Below, in pieces: positions 1-10,210 of a stretch of DNA of 63,712 nucleotides. This DNA is from an uncultured Pelagibacteraceae bacterium (GTDB lineage: Bacteria > Pseudomonadota > Alphaproteobacteria > Pelagibacterales > Pelagibacteraceae), in assembly GCA_902635665.1 (NCBI GenBank), contig CACPOX010000006.1:1-63712 (forward strand), written 5' to 3'. The notes beneath the pieces are model-generated. The model made no database searches and was not told the DNA's origin. It saw only the letters and a program-made list of their open reading frames with translations. The position numbers and the translations under genes are program-made. The first letter of the stretch is position 1. Every line of letters begins with the position of its first letter.

Positions 1-7
1 AATTTTA

Positions 8-640
8 ATGCCATCAGAAAAAGATGGGGTAATGATAATATTATCTTCTCCTTCAGGAGCGGGTAAAACTACCCTTGTAAAAAAGTTATCTGAAAAAGAT
101 AATTTTGAAATTTCAATATCTCATACCACCAGAAACCCAAGACCTAATGAAAATCAAAACGAAGATTATTTTTTTGTTAATGAATTAGAGTTTAAAAGAT
201 TAATTAAAAACGAGGAGTTCTTGGAATATGCGAAGGTTTTCAATAATTTTTATGGCACAACTAGAACTCCAGTAATAGATAAACTAAATAAAGGTAAAAA
301 TGTTCTTTTCGATATTGATTGGCAAGGAGCTGATCAGATAAAAAATAAAAAATTAGATTATAAATTGATTACTTTTTTTATTCTTCCTCCAAGTAAAGAA
401 GTTTTATTTGAAAGATTATCTAAACGACATATGAATGATAAATTAATAGCAGAAGAAAGAATGAAACAATTCGAAAGAGATCTATTGCATTGGATAAATT
501 ATGATTACGTTGTTATTAATAATGATTTAACTGATTGTTATTCCAAAATTACCAATTTGATTGACGCAGTAATAAATAATGGCTCAAGAGATTATGATCT
601 AGATTATGTTAGAAGTCATGTTGATAAACTAACTTCTTAA
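8..640 (+). CDS. gmk: Guanylate kinase
   Basis: Cytosolic enzyme that phosphorylates GMP to GDP with ATP. The P-loop SPSGAGKT lies at residues 14-21, followed by the GMP-binding stretch TTRNPRPNE near residues 40-50 and the lid region rich in Arg. The length of 210 residues is normal for the family. It converges on rsmA with a 12-base overlap. The chosen ATG is 7 bases from the window edge, so a longer N-terminus starting outside the window cannot be excluded, but the P-loop position fits this start. Confidence 0.95.
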   Translation: MPSEKDGVMIILSSPSGAGKTTLVKKLSEKDNFEISISHTTRNPRPNENQNEDYFFVNELEFKRLIKNEEFLEYAKVFNNFYGTTRTPVIDKLNKGKNVLFDIDWQGADQIKNKKLDYKLITFFILPPSKEVLFERLSKRHMNDKLIAEERMKQFERDLLHWINYDYVVINNDLTDCYSKITNLIDAVINNGSRDYDLDYVRSHVDKLTS

Positions 641-1414
641 ATTTTCATATTCGCAAACTAGCTTATAGTAGGTCTCTAAATTTAAATTTTGAGGTCTCAA
701 ATTCAAATCAATTTTCAGCTTTTTTAGAATTCTTTTATCTCCATTAAATATTTGATTAAAAGGTTTTTTTAACATCTTTCTCCTTTGATTAAAAAAAATT
801 CTTGTTATTTGCTCTAAATTATTTGGATCTTTTATTTTAACAAAATTTTTTTTTGGGTAGAAATATAATAAAGAGCTATCTATCTTTGGCTTTGGGAAAA
901 ATGCATCAGGTTTGATATCGCATATTTTTTTTATATTTAGTTTCCAATTAGAAATAATAGATAACCTCCCATAATTTGAACTATTAAATTCTGCAATTAT
1001 TCTATCAGCAACTTCTTTCTGAAACATTAAAACCAGACACTCAAACCAAAATCTATCTTTTAAATTAATTATCCATTTACTTAAAATTTCTGTTGATATA
1101 TTATATGGTAAATTTCCAAAAACTTTTACTTTGTCTTTGAAAAGATTATTTTCATCTATTTTTAAGACATCATCATTAATTATTGTAAGCTGATCTTTGA
1201 ATTTATTAACTAGATTTGTAGCAAGCTTATTATCTTTTTCGATTACAAAAAATTTTTTTGGATTTTTTTTAAGAATATAGGATGTTAAGTTTCCAGTTCC
1301 CGGGCCAATCTCAAGTATAATCTTATTTTCAATATTTGTTATATTTGTGATTTTTTCTAAAATATTTTCATCTATTAAAAAATTTTGACCTAAACTTTTT
1401 TTTGGTTTAATCAA
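629..1414 (-). CDS. rsmA: 16S rRNA adenine dimethyltransferase RsmA/KsgA
   Basis: Dimethylates the two adjacent adenines in the 3'-terminal helix of 16S rRNA with SAM, a late step of small-subunit maturation. The sequence shows the N-terminal KKSLGQNFL signature (residues 5-13), the SAM motif I LEIGPGTG (34-41) and the catalytic NLPY motif (101-104). The length of 261 residues is normal. The gene overlaps pdxA by 4 bases and belongs to the run lptF-lptG-lptD-surA-pdxA-rsmA, a familiar alphaproteobacterial order. Confidence 0.96.
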   Translation of the reverse strand: MIKPKKSLGQNFLIDENILEKITNITNIENKIILEIGPGTGNLTSYILKKNPKKFFVIEKDNKLATNLVNKFKDQLTIINDDVLKIDENNLFKDKVKVFGNLPYNISTEILSKWIINLKDRFWFECLVLMFQKEVADRIIAEFNSSNYGRLSIISNWKLNIKKICDIKPDAFFPKPKIDSSLLYFYPKKNFVKIKDPNNLEQITRIFFNQRRKMLKKPFNQIFNGDKRILKKLKIDLNLRPQNLNLETYYKLVCEYENLRS

Positions 1415-2373
1415 TTTTTATCCAAAAATGTAATTGCTTTTATTAAACTTAAAGGGTTAGATTTATTTTTACCCAACATATCCTCATTTGGTCCATGATC
1501 TGGTGAAATTCTTAAAAAAGGAAGGCCAAGGGTTATATTTATAGCATCATATTCAAATAATGTTTTTAATGGAGTTAATACCTGGTCATGATACATACCT
1601 AATATAACATCAAATTTTTTTCTATTATTTTTTAAAAAAATTGTATCCGCAGAGTATGGTCCGGATACTTTAAAATTATGTTTTTTAAGATATTTAACAG
1701 TTGGTTGAATAATTTTCTCATCTTCATTAAATCTATCAATACTCTCACAGTGTGGATTTAAACCAAGAATTGCAATTTTAGGTTTTTTCCTTATTTTTTT
1801 TTTATAAAATTCATCGATCAATTTTACTTTTAAGATAATATTTTTTTTATTTATCTTTTTTGATACAGATTTTAATGGAAGATGTGTTGTAACTGGGCAG
1901 ACAGATAAATTTTTATTATATATTAGCATTGCATTTTTCCTGATATTAAATTTTTTTGAAATATATTCTGTTATTCCTAAGTAATTTTTATTTAAAAAAG
2001 TTTTTTTATTAATAGGTCCATTAATAAACTTACTCACCTTTTTCTCTTTTATTATATTAAAAGAAACATCAAATGATTTTTTGATATAACTATTTGATTT
2101 TGATGTTATTTTTTCAAAAGCTTTTTTTGGATTATAATCAATATCAATTAAATTAATAAACTTATTATTTAATTTATTATTTGTAAATTTTTTCTTATCT
2201 AATAATTTAATTTTTTTTTTTATTTTTAATTTTTGCATTTGTAATTTAACTAAATTAAATGAAGCAACTAAAATAAGGGGACTTTTAATTTTTTTTTTAA
2301 GTGATTTAAAAAATATTTCTAAAAAAATACTATTTGGTTCACCAGCTACTATCAAAATAGGTTTATATTTCAT
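1411..2373 (-). CDS. pdxA: 4-hydroxythreonine-4-phosphate dehydrogenase PdxA
   Basis: Oxidises 4-phosphohydroxy-L-threonine in the DXP-dependent pyridoxal phosphate pathway. The sequence shows the VAGEPNSI start motif, the metal-binding histidines in TTHLPLKS, GLNPHCES and MYHDQVL, and the C-terminal SPDHGPNED signature. The length of 320 residues is typical. It is unusually rich in Lys, Asn and Ile, as expected from the base composition. It overlaps surA by 11 bases and rsmA by 4, so it is probably cotranscribed with both. Confidence 0.95.
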   Translation of the reverse strand: MKYKPILIVAGEPNSIFLEIFFKSLKKKIKSPLILVASFNLVKLQMQKLKIKKKIKLLDKKKFTNNKLNNKFINLIDIDYNPKKAFEKITSKSNSYIKKSFDVSFNIIKEKKVSKFINGPINKKTFLNKNYLGITEYISKKFNIRKNAMLIYNKNLSVCPVTTHLPLKSVSKKINKKNIILKVKLIDEFYKKKIRKKPKIAILGLNPHCESIDRFNEDEKIIQPTVKYLKKHNFKVSGPYSADTIFLKNNRKKFDVILGMYHDQVLTPLKTLFEYDAINITLGLPFLRISPDHGPNEDMLGKNKSNPLSLIKAITFLDKN

Positions 2374-3295
2374 TTATTATTACGTCTTTTTTCAATTTAC
2401 TAAGATAAATGTTGGAAAGTTGATTCAATTGTTGATTTGTTTTTATTCTAATTAGTCTCTCAATTTTTATATCTAAGTCTTCTTCTGAGGTTTTGTTTAA
2501 TTTTTTATTCTCAATTTTTATTATTAAATAACCACTTGGGGTAAGCAGGGGCCTTGTGTATTCTCCCACTTTTAATTTAGATAGTTCTTTCTTTAATTTC
2601 AAATTTAAAGAACTTTTGTCGATCCACCCTATATTACCTCCTTTAGTCGCTGTATCAGAAATGCTGTGAATTAAAGCTGCATTACTAAAACCTTCATTTT
2701 TAATATCATTTTCAATTTGTTTATATTTTGTTTTTATTTCTCTTTCTTTCATTTTGGGAATTAATATTTCTGATAAAAGTAGTTTTTCATCTGGATTATT
2801 TAAAATTTCTTTTTTAATATTCTCTCTATTAATTTTAATTTTTGATTTAAATTTTTGAAATATCATTTCATTCCACAATCTTTCAATTGTAATTTTATTT
2901 TTTACATACCCATAATCTAAATCATTATTTTTTAAATATTGTTTATATTGTTTAATAGAATTTAAATTCATCTGTTTATAGATTGAGCTGATAATATTAT
3001 TTAATTTTTGTTCATCTATATAAATTTCATCCACAATTTTTAACAAATTTATAATTTTAACTTTTTCTCTTATTAAAGAGTTTTTAGAAATTTCAAATAA
3101 TTTTTCATTATCTAGGTTTTTGATTTCTGGATTGAGAATTTTTAAGTACTTAATCTGATTATAAATATCAATTGTAGTAATTATCTCATTGTTTACTTTA
3201 ATTAATATTTTATTTTCAGTTGCGTACAAATCTTTAAATAAAATAAAAACCACAAGTATCGAAATAAAAATTCTTGATATGTTTACTTTTTTCAT
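2363..3295 (-). CDS. surA: SurA-type periplasmic peptidyl-prolyl isomerase/chaperone
   Basis: Periplasmic chaperone for outer-membrane beta-barrels. It starts with a signal peptide (hydrophobic residues about 9-24, ending near LYATE), continues with a SurA N-terminal-like helical region, and has one parvulin domain near residues 170-265 containing GGNIGWIDKSSL and GEYTRPLLTPSGY. At 310 residues it is shorter than E. coli SurA, which has two parvulin domains; only one is visible. It lies 1 base from lptD, whose product is a classic SurA client. Confidence 0.88.
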   Translation of the reverse strand: MKKVNISRIFISILVVFILFKDLYATENKILIKVNNEIITTIDIYNQIKYLKILNPEIKNLDNEKLFEISKNSLIREKVKIINLLKIVDEIYIDEQKLNNIISSIYKQMNLNSIKQYKQYLKNNDLDYGYVKNKITIERLWNEMIFQKFKSKIKINRENIKKEILNNPDEKLLLSEILIPKMKEREIKTKYKQIENDIKNEGFSNAALIHSISDTATKGGNIGWIDKSSLNLKLKKELSKLKVGEYTRPLLTPSGYLIIKIENKKLNKTSEEDLDIKIERLIRIKTNQQLNQLSNIYLSKLKKDVIINEI

Positions 3296-3296
3296 T

Positions 3297-6092
3297 TTAT
3301 TTTGAGATACTTTGGCCCACAGTTGTTATAGGAATCAATGTTAGTTTGAAAATTAGATCTTCAGATGGAATTAAATCTCTATCTTCATAATATGTCTTAT
3401 TATAAGTGACACCAGCAACCAAACAATCATTTTTATATTCATAAATCAGATTATAATACTCGGCGATATCAAGTTTTCTATTTTGTCTTGTTTTAAAAGA
3501 TAAGTAATTTTCATCATTAATGCTTAAAGTAGAAATATTTTCTATAATATTGGAACTTCCAATAACACCGTTTTCTTCAATGAAATTAAATTCTGTTTTA
3601 AAATTATTTTTTGAGAACACGAAACCTAAAGAGTTATATTCTACTTTATCTAAATCATGATTTATTGAAAAATCGTAATTTATTGCAAAATTTTCACTAA
3701 AATTGTTATTTATACTTCCAAATATATTAGAATTTTTTTTCATTATACCACTAGATAATGGTATATTGTTATTCTTTTTATCTCTTAAAATAGTTCCAAG
3801 TTTAAGCTCAAAATATTTGTTTATATTTTCTAAATTTTCTTTTTTATAATCTATACCTAAAGTTAAACTTGCCCCTGACTCAAGTGTATCTTGTAAACCT
3901 AAACGATTTATATCAAAAATATTATTATTGTTAATTTTTCGACTAGTATCTGAATGATTAATCATATTTGAGGGATTGTATCTAAATGAAAGTTTAGGCT
4001 CGAAATAATCTATAAATTTATTATCACCTTTAATCATTGGGAGGCTTGAGCTGAACTCAAAAACCCCAAGTAAATCAGTTTCTACACTTGAACTATAGTC
4101 CTCATCATTTTTTCCACTAGTTATTAAATTTTTCACATATACATTAACGTTATTTTGAACTCCAGATTTAGTTATTAAATCAAAACCTCTAAAGTCAAAG
4201 TCATTGATGATTCTAGATCTTAAATTATTTGTATTTTTTAAAATATTACTTCCTACAGATGAAAAGCTTAAAAATCCATATTTATCACCATCATTTAATT
4301 CACCAGAAAGATTATAATATGGAAGAATAAATTCATATCTATCACTATTGCCTTTTTGAAGATCTTCATAAGATGTCATACCAGTCACAAGGTTATACTT
4401 TTCATTTTTGAGATTAATTTTAATTTCGGAAGTCAATAAATCATTATTTTGTGGTTTTATTTCTTCATTTGTTAAACTTTGATCAAATATTTTTAAATAC
4501 GTATCATTGTTAATTTTTTGAACCGAAATATCCAAAGTGCTTTCAGAGAAATTTTTTAAATTTAGATCTGAGCTATACTTAGAAAAAATATGAGTTATAG
4601 AATTTTGGTCTTTGTTTGTTTTTGACTTATAACCTTCAGTAATACTTAAATCAGCAATTAATGAGGAATTTTCTCTTTTTAATCTGTATTCATTTTGAAT
4701 TTTAATAATATTTTTATCATAAATAGCAGGACTAAATGTAAAATCTTGATTATCAGCCGATGCCCAAAAATAGGGAATTTGAATGGAAGATCCTAAAATT
4801 TTTGAGTTACTTAATCTTGGAGCTAAAAAACCTGATTGTCTTTCAACAGTAGGACCTGGGTGAAAAAATTTTGGAAAGTAAAAAATAGGTTTATCGTAAA
4901 CTTTTAGCAAAGCATTGTCATAAGTGATTATCTTTTTATTTTTATCATATTCAATTTTTTCAGCTTGAAGAGACCAAGGAGGACAATCGTTATCCTCTTT
5001 ACTACAGCTTGTAAATACACCTTTATTAATAACTGTAACTCCATTTTTGCTAGACGAAGAAACGCCTTTTAATCTAGGATCATTTTTTTTATTATTAAAT
5101 AGATCTTTTTTAAGCTCAATATTTATATCTTGTGTAAAAAAAGTTTCGTTTTTAAGGTCAAATATTCCACTTTTTATATAATATTTATCATTCAAAGGTT
5201 TTGAATAGTCAGTGTTTATAGAAATATTTTCACCTTTCAAAATCTCATCATCTAGAGATAAATGAAAATTTGTAATCTCATAATATGAGTCATTTTTGAT
5301 ATCATTAATGGTAGCTTTGTTTTTTGATTTAATTACTCTATTTTTATTAGAAAAAAAAATACTCTCTGATTTTAAAACAAATCTGTTATCAATTCTCGCA
5401 TCTGTTTTTCCTTCAGTAATTATTTTTTCTTCATTTTTGTAAAAATAAATTTCATCTGATATAATTTTGTTATTATTTAGTATATCTTTGAACTCAACTT
5501 CACCAGATGCACTGACTTTAAAATTTTTTATATCAATTGTAAGCTCAGTATTTGATTTGAAATTATAATTATCATTAACAGAAGCATTTGTTAAACCTCT
5601 GCTTATAATTTTTTTATCATTTTTAAAATAAGTAATATCATTAGACTTTATATTATAATTTTCAGTTAAATTAATAATTTTAACCTCATTGTCAGCCTTG
5701 AAAATATTTTCGTTTATATTAAAAGAGAAATTGCTTGATGTTAGTATTTTTTCATTGTTATCAATTAATTTTATTTTATTTTTAGCTAAAATAATGTTTT
5801 CTTCTTTTAAATATGAAATATTTTCACCATATATAACGTAATTTTTTTTTGGAAATTTAATTATTACCCCACCATTAACATTTAAAATATTCCTATTTTT
5901 ATCATACTGAAAATTGTCAGCTTCAATATTTATCCCACTATCTGATTCTATAATTCCACGCTCAGAACCAATAATTTTATTACCATTTTCTAGAATTTCG
6001 ATTTTAGAAACATTAAAAATAAATTGCTCGCTGGCTAATGCATTGAAGCAAAAGTTAAAAAAAAATAAAAAAATAATTATTTTATTTTGCAT
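3297..6092 (-). CDS. lptD: LPS-assembly outer-membrane protein LptD
   Basis: Outer-membrane translocon that inserts lipopolysaccharide into the outer leaflet. A short signal peptide (residues 1-20) precedes many OstA/LptA-like beta-jellyroll strands (about 25-330). The C-terminal half is a beta-barrel containing FFHPGPTVERQSGFLAPRLS near 400-425. Cysteines occur in FTSCSKEDNDCPP and near the C-terminus (NDCLVAG), as needed for the family's disulfides. At 931 residues it is longer than E. coli LptD, mainly in the jellyroll part. It sits between surA and lptG, and with lptF the cluster encodes most of the LPS export machine. Confidence 0.93.
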   Translation of the reverse strand: MQNKIIIFLFFFNFCFNALASEQFIFNVSKIEILENGNKIIGSERGIIESDSGINIEADNFQYDKNRNILNVNGGVIIKFPKKNYVIYGENISYLKEENIILAKNKIKLIDNNEKILTSSNFSFNINENIFKADNEVKIINLTENYNIKSNDITYFKNDKKIISRGLTNASVNDNYNFKSNTELTIDIKNFKVSASGEVEFKDILNNNKIISDEIYFYKNEEKIITEGKTDARIDNRFVLKSESIFFSNKNRVIKSKNKATINDIKNDSYYEITNFHLSLDDEILKGENISINTDYSKPLNDKYYIKSGIFDLKNETFFTQDINIELKKDLFNNKKNDPRLKGVSSSSKNGVTVINKGVFTSCSKEDNDCPPWSLQAEKIEYDKNKKIITYDNALLKVYDKPIFYFPKFFHPGPTVERQSGFLAPRLSNSKILGSSIQIPYFWASADNQDFTFSPAIYDKNIIKIQNEYRLKRENSSLIADLSITEGYKSKTNKDQNSITHIFSKYSSDLNLKNFSESTLDISVQKINNDTYLKIFDQSLTNEEIKPQNNDLLTSEIKINLKNEKYNLVTGMTSYEDLQKGNSDRYEFILPYYNLSGELNDGDKYGFLSFSSVGSNILKNTNNLRSRIINDFDFRGFDLITKSGVQNNVNVYVKNLITSGKNDEDYSSSVETDLLGVFEFSSSLPMIKGDNKFIDYFEPKLSFRYNPSNMINHSDTSRKINNNNIFDINRLGLQDTLESGASLTLGIDYKKENLENINKYFELKLGTILRDKKNNNIPLSSGIMKKNSNIFGSINNNFSENFAINYDFSINHDLDKVEYNSLGFVFSKNNFKTEFNFIEENGVIGSSNIIENISTLSINDENYLSFKTRQNRKLDIAEYYNLIYEYKNDCLVAGVTYNKTYYEDRDLIPSEDLIFKLTLIPITTVGQSISK

Positions 6093-7155
6093 TTATATTT
6101 CTCAGAAAATAAGTGTTTATTATCAATAAAATAATTAATGGTAAAGTTATTGAGATGATTGTATTAATTTTTTCAGTAACACCAAGCACATAAAAATAAT
6201 TATAAATATAATATATTGATACGGAAACTAATAATCCAAATATAATTTTAAGATATCTATTCGTTATATTTTTTGAATTAAGCATAATTACACTTGATAC
6301 AAGAGTCATTAAAACTAAATAAACAGGATACAAAAACAAATTTAATAGATGAAGATTTAAATCAGTTACAGAATAATTTAGTTTTAGATAATTGTCTCTC
6401 ATTTCAATTAATTCTACAAGAGAAAGTGAAGACAGGTTAGAAAATAAATTTTGAATAATTTCATAATCAAAGTTTGTCTCGAGTTTAATTAGTTTTTCTT
6501 CTACCTTATAATTTTGTTTAAAAATTTCAGCGTCATAAATAAGCCAGTTTTTATTTTTGACATCTATTTTTTTACTTTTAATATTTCTTATTATTTTAAA
6601 GTTACTATCAAATTCCGATAGATAAACATCAACTATAAAATTTTTCTCAATTTTTGATGCATTTATCATTAAGATTTTGTCATCAATAACATCTTTAATC
6701 CAAAGACCATTATTAGTGATTACAGCCAAATATTTATCATCTGTAGTATATGAAGATTTTAATTCTAAGTAGAAATTTTTTAAATTTGACGAAAAGTTAT
6801 AAAAAAAAGTGATAATAACTATGCCCAAAAAAAATGTTAGAGAATTTATTATTGCTAAGATTTTAGAGTTTTTTAGACCCGAGTATTTTAATGTGTTTAT
6901 TTGATTATTTTTAATTAATTCATGGAAAAAAAGTTGTGTTGAAATTAAAAAAATAAAAGGAAACATTTCAAATATTAAAGATGGAGTGTTCAATAAAGAT
7001 AAGTAAATAGGAAAATAGGTTGAAACACTTATATCTTTAAAAAAATCAAGCTCAGTGAGTAAATTTAAAATAAAAATAAGACAAAAAGTAATAAGAAAAA
7101 TATTAAAAAAAGAATTTAAAAATATTTTACTTAAAAATTTAATGTATGTTTTCAT
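6082..7155 (-). CDS. lptG: LPS export ABC transporter permease LptG
   Basis: Inner-membrane permease of the LptB2FG transporter that extracts LPS from the inner membrane. The YjgP/YjgQ architecture is visible: three N-terminal membrane spans (about residues 10-120), a periplasmic beta-jellyroll (about 130-265) and three C-terminal spans (about 270-350). The length of 357 residues is normal. The gene overlaps lptD by 11 bases and lptF by 4. The partner ATPase LptB and LptA/LptC are not in this window. Confidence 0.92.
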   Translation of the reverse strand: MKTYIKFLSKIFLNSFFNIFLITFCLIFILNLLTELDFFKDISVSTYFPIYLSLLNTPSLIFEMFPFIFLISTQLFFHELIKNNQINTLKYSGLKNSKILAIINSLTFFLGIVIITFFYNFSSNLKNFYLELKSSYTTDDKYLAVITNNGLWIKDVIDDKILMINASKIEKNFIVDVYLSEFDSNFKIIRNIKSKKIDVKNKNWLIYDAEIFKQNYKVEEKLIKLETNFDYEIIQNLFSNLSSLSLVELIEMRDNYLKLNYSVTDLNLHLLNLFLYPVYLVLMTLVSSVIMLNSKNITNRYLKIIFGLLVSVSIYYIYNYFYVLGVTEKINTIISITLPLIILLIINTYFLRNINAK

Positions 7156-8291
7156 GTCTTAGAATTTTTAAATTTAAATTTTAAAACAAAAACTATATAT
7201 AAATAAATTGACATAATCACTGGAATTGAAAAAATCAAAATATTATTAAATAAATTTTTCTCCACAAATCTTAGTGTTAGCTCAGATAAAATAATTATAA
7301 ATAATCCTATTAAAAATATTTTTAATCTGTAAAGTGTATAATTACTATTTTCTTTTGATTTGGTTATGACTAATAAGCAAATAAGCATTAGTACAGGGAT
7401 ATATAATGGAATAGTAATTCTTTTATGAAACTCTTTTAAAATATTATTTAAATTTTCTGATCTACAATTTTCGATTTCTAATTTTTTACTTAAATCTATG
7501 GAAATTTTATTATAAATATTTTTATAACAAGTAAATAAATCTAAAGTAGATACTTCTTGAGTTTTTTTATATGTAGTAGTATTGGTTTGAATATCGCTTA
7601 AATTTAAATACGATCTTTTAAACTTTAGATTTGTGATTTTATCATTGACTACACTAATAGTTTCACCATTGTATAAATCGAAAATTTGATTTCCACCACT
7701 ATTTAAAAATTTACCTTTATTAGCATATGTAATTTGAAAATTATTAAAATTACTTCCACTTTTTATGTATATTTCTGTAAAATAGTCATTTTCATCTTTG
7801 TAATCACTGTAAATTGTCAAGTCTTTAATTGTATCGTTAAATTTTCTAGGTTTGATAAGATTTTCTAAAATATTTATGTTTGAATTTCTAAGATATGATC
7901 TTGCTTTATCTTGTGACATCGGAACAATGTAAGATGTTAAAATTATTTGGAAAAGCACAAGAATTATTGAAAATTTGAAAAAGAAATTTATTAAAGATAT
8001 TTTACTTACCCCGAAGTTCCAAAATATTATTAATTCATTTTCTATTTCGTATTTCGTAATTATATAAATGAAGCTTAAAAAAAATATAAATGGAAGCAAT
8101 TTTGTAATTACTTTTGGAAAGATTAATAATGTAAATTTTATATAAGTTAAGTGATCTCTTCCATCCTCAATCATTATATCAAGGTGATTTACAGCTTGAA
8201 AAATCCAAATAACTAATGCGGCAAAAAAAAGTGCTATAGTGAAAAAAATTAGGCAATCTGATAATATTTTTTTAAATAAGATTTTTTTCAT
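7152..8291 (-). CDS. lptF: LPS export ABC transporter permease LptF
   Basis: Second permease of LptB2FG. It has the same layout as LptG: spans near residues 10-35, 50-80 and 95-125, a periplasmic domain, then three C-terminal spans from about 290. The segment SYIVPMSQDKARSYLR after the third span is typical of LptF. It is the first gene of the lptF-lptG-lptD-surA-pdxA-rsmA run and diverges from pepA, leaving about 60 bases for both promoters. Confidence 0.92.
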   Translation of the reverse strand: MKKILFKKILSDCLIFFTIALFFAALVIWIFQAVNHLDIMIEDGRDHLTYIKFTLLIFPKVITKLLPFIFFLSFIYIITKYEIENELIIFWNFGVSKISLINFFFKFSIILVLFQIILTSYIVPMSQDKARSYLRNSNINILENLIKPRKFNDTIKDLTIYSDYKDENDYFTEIYIKSGSNFNNFQITYANKGKFLNSGGNQIFDLYNGETISVVNDKITNLKFKRSYLNLSDIQTNTTTYKKTQEVSTLDLFTCYKNIYNKISIDLSKKLEIENCRSENLNNILKEFHKRITIPLYIPVLMLICLLVITKSKENSNYTLYRLKIFLIGLFIIILSELTLRFVEKNLFNNILIFSIPVIMSIYLYIVFVLKFKFKNSKT

Positions 8292-8352
8292 TGAAATATG
8301 CTATTTTTACTCATATATAGCATCCATCTCGTATAGAGTGTATTTAAAATTT

Positions 8353-9807
8353 ATGTCAGTAAAAATTAATTATAATAAAAGCTCATTAAAGAGTAATTCC
8401 TTAAATTTGATTCTTTTTACAGATGAAAAATTCAGTATTTCAGGTTTAAAGAAACATATTTCAAAGAAAGATTATGCTTATCTATCAGACCTAATAAAAA
8501 CAAAAGATTTAAAAAAAAATATACACTCATTTGATGTAAATTCACAAAGAAAAATCGTTTTAGTGTCTTTAAAAAAAAATGTAAAAAATTATGATTTGGA
8601 AAATTTAGGAGCAAAGTTTTACGATTTATTTAAAGATTTTAAACAAAATGAATATTATCTTAATACTGATGTTGTCGGAACTAATTCAAAGCACCTCGTT
8701 GGGTATTTTTTGCATGGTTTAAAATTAAAATCTTATACATTTGAAAAATATAAAACAAAAAAAATAAATAAAAATATTTCAATAAACGTCATTGGAAAAA
8801 ACAAACCATCATTAGTTGATCAAATTAAATTTAAATCAATTGAGGAAGGATCATATTATACTAGAGATTTAGTATCTGAACCTGGGAATATTTTACATCC
8901 AGACGAATATGCAAAAAGATTAGGTTTATTAAACAAATATGGTTTAAAAATTAATATTTATGATGAAAATAAACTAAAAAAGCTTGGAATGAATACTTTA
9001 CTTGGAGTAGGTCAGGGAAGTATCAGAGGTTCTTACTTAGTAACAATTGAATGGAATGGATTAAAAGATAAGTCTAAACCTTTAGCTTTTGTTGGGAAGG
9101 GTGTTTGTTTTGATACTGGAGGAATATCATTAAAGCCTGCAAAATTTATGGAGGATATGACTTATGATATGGCTGGTTCAGCAGTAGTAGTTGGATTAAT
9201 GAAAAGTTTAGCATTAAGAAAGGCAAAAATAAATGCTGTAGGTGTAGTTGGTTTAGTAGAAAATATGCCAGGTGGTAATGCTCAAAGACCTGGTGATATA
9301 GTTAAATCTTATAGTGGAAAAACAGTTGAAATTTTAAATACTGATGCTGAAGGAAGGTTAGTTCTAGCGGATGCACTTACATTTACAGAAGAAAAATACA
9401 AACCAAAATTTATAATTGATTTAGCAACTTTAACTGGAGCTATAATTGTTTCCTTAGGGTCTGAATATGCTGGATTATTTTCTAATGATGACAAATTATC
9501 TAAACAATTAATTCATGCAGGAGAGAATGTTGAAGAAAAAGTATGGAGAATGCCGTTAAACAAAAATTTTGATAAATTAATAGATTCAAAAAATGCAGAT
9601 ATGCAAAACATAAACTATTTAGGAGGCGCTGGATCTACTACAGCTGCACAATTTTTACAAAGATTTATTATAAATAAAACACCTTGGGCTCATTTAGATA
9701 TTGCTGGCATGGCTTTTTCAAAATATGGAGGGGCTTTAAATTCAGGCGGTGCCACAGGTTATGGCGTAAGATTATTAAACAAACTAATAGAGGAATATTA
9801 TGAGTAA
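8353..9807 (+). CDS. pepA: Leucyl aminopeptidase PepA (M17 family)
   Basis: Cytosolic di-metal aminopeptidase that removes N-terminal residues from peptides. The C-terminal catalytic domain carries GVCFDTGGISLKP (near residue 250) and the signature NTDAEGRL (near 330), which supply metal ligands and the active-site Arg. The length of 484 residues is typical. An in-frame ATG at 8239 exists, but it would place the N-terminus inside lptF and add 38 residues unlike the family, so the ATG at 8353 is used. It overlaps ndk by 8 bases. holC, often found between the two genes in alphaproteobacteria, is absent. Confidence 0.95.
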   Translation: MSVKINYNKSSLKSNSLNLILFTDEKFSISGLKKHISKKDYAYLSDLIKTKDLKKNIHSFDVNSQRKIVLVSLKKNVKNYDLENLGAKFYDLFKDFKQNEYYLNTDVVGTNSKHLVGYFLHGLKLKSYTFEKYKTKKINKNISINVIGKNKPSLVDQIKFKSIEEGSYYTRDLVSEPGNILHPDEYAKRLGLLNKYGLKINIYDENKLKKLGMNTLLGVGQGSIRGSYLVTIEWNGLKDKSKPLAFVGKGVCFDTGGISLKPAKFMEDMTYDMAGSAVVVGLMKSLALRKAKINAVGVVGLVENMPGGNAQRPGDIVKSYSGKTVEILNTDAEGRLVLADALTFTEEKYKPKFIIDLATLTGAIIVSLGSEYAGLFSNDDKLSKQLIHAGENVEEKVWRMPLNKNFDKLIDSKNADMQNINYLGGAGSTTAAQFLQRFIINKTPWAHLDIAGMAFSKYGGALNSGGATGYGVRLLNKLIEEYYE

Positions 9808-10210
9808 TATAGAACAAACTTTATCAATAATTAAACCAGACGCTGTAGAAAGAAACCTTGAAAACGAAATTAAGGAAATGTTTAAAAATAATGGTTTTTC
9901 AATTTTAAAAGAAAAAAAAATTCAAATAGAAAAATCTGAAGCAGAAAAATTCTATAAAGTTCATGAAACCAAGCCATTTTACAATGATTTATGTGAATAT
10001 CTTTCATCAGGACCCATAGTTGTAATGGTTTTAGAGAAAGAAAATGCAGTATTGGGAAATAGAGAGTTGATGGGGGCAACTAATCCAAAAGATGCAGAAG
10101 CAGGCACCATAAGAAATAAATATGGTATTTCAATAGATAAAAATTCTGTACATGGGTCAGATAGCATTGATAATGCAAATAAAGAAATTGATTTTTTCTT
10201 TAAAAATTAA
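9800..10210 (+). CDS. ndk: Nucleoside diphosphate kinase
   Basis: Transfers the gamma-phosphate of ATP to nucleoside diphosphates through a phosphohistidine. The sequence shows the TLSIIKPDAV start and the active-site motif NSVHGSDS with the catalytic His near residue 118. The length of 136 residues matches the short bacterial form. It overlaps pepA by 8 bases and converges on purN with an 11-base overlap. Confidence 0.97.
   Translation: MSNIEQTLSIIKPDAVERNLENEIKEMFKNNGFSILKEKKIQIEKSEAEKFYKVHETKPFYNDLCEYLSSGPIVVMVLEKENAVLGNRELMGATNPKDAEAGTIRNKYGISIDKNSVHGSDSIDNANKEIDFFFKN

Noticed and set aside
8239-8352. N-terminal extension of PepA from ATG 8239
   Set aside because: It overlaps the start of the divergent lptF and adds residues unlike the family; ATG 8353 gives the normal length.
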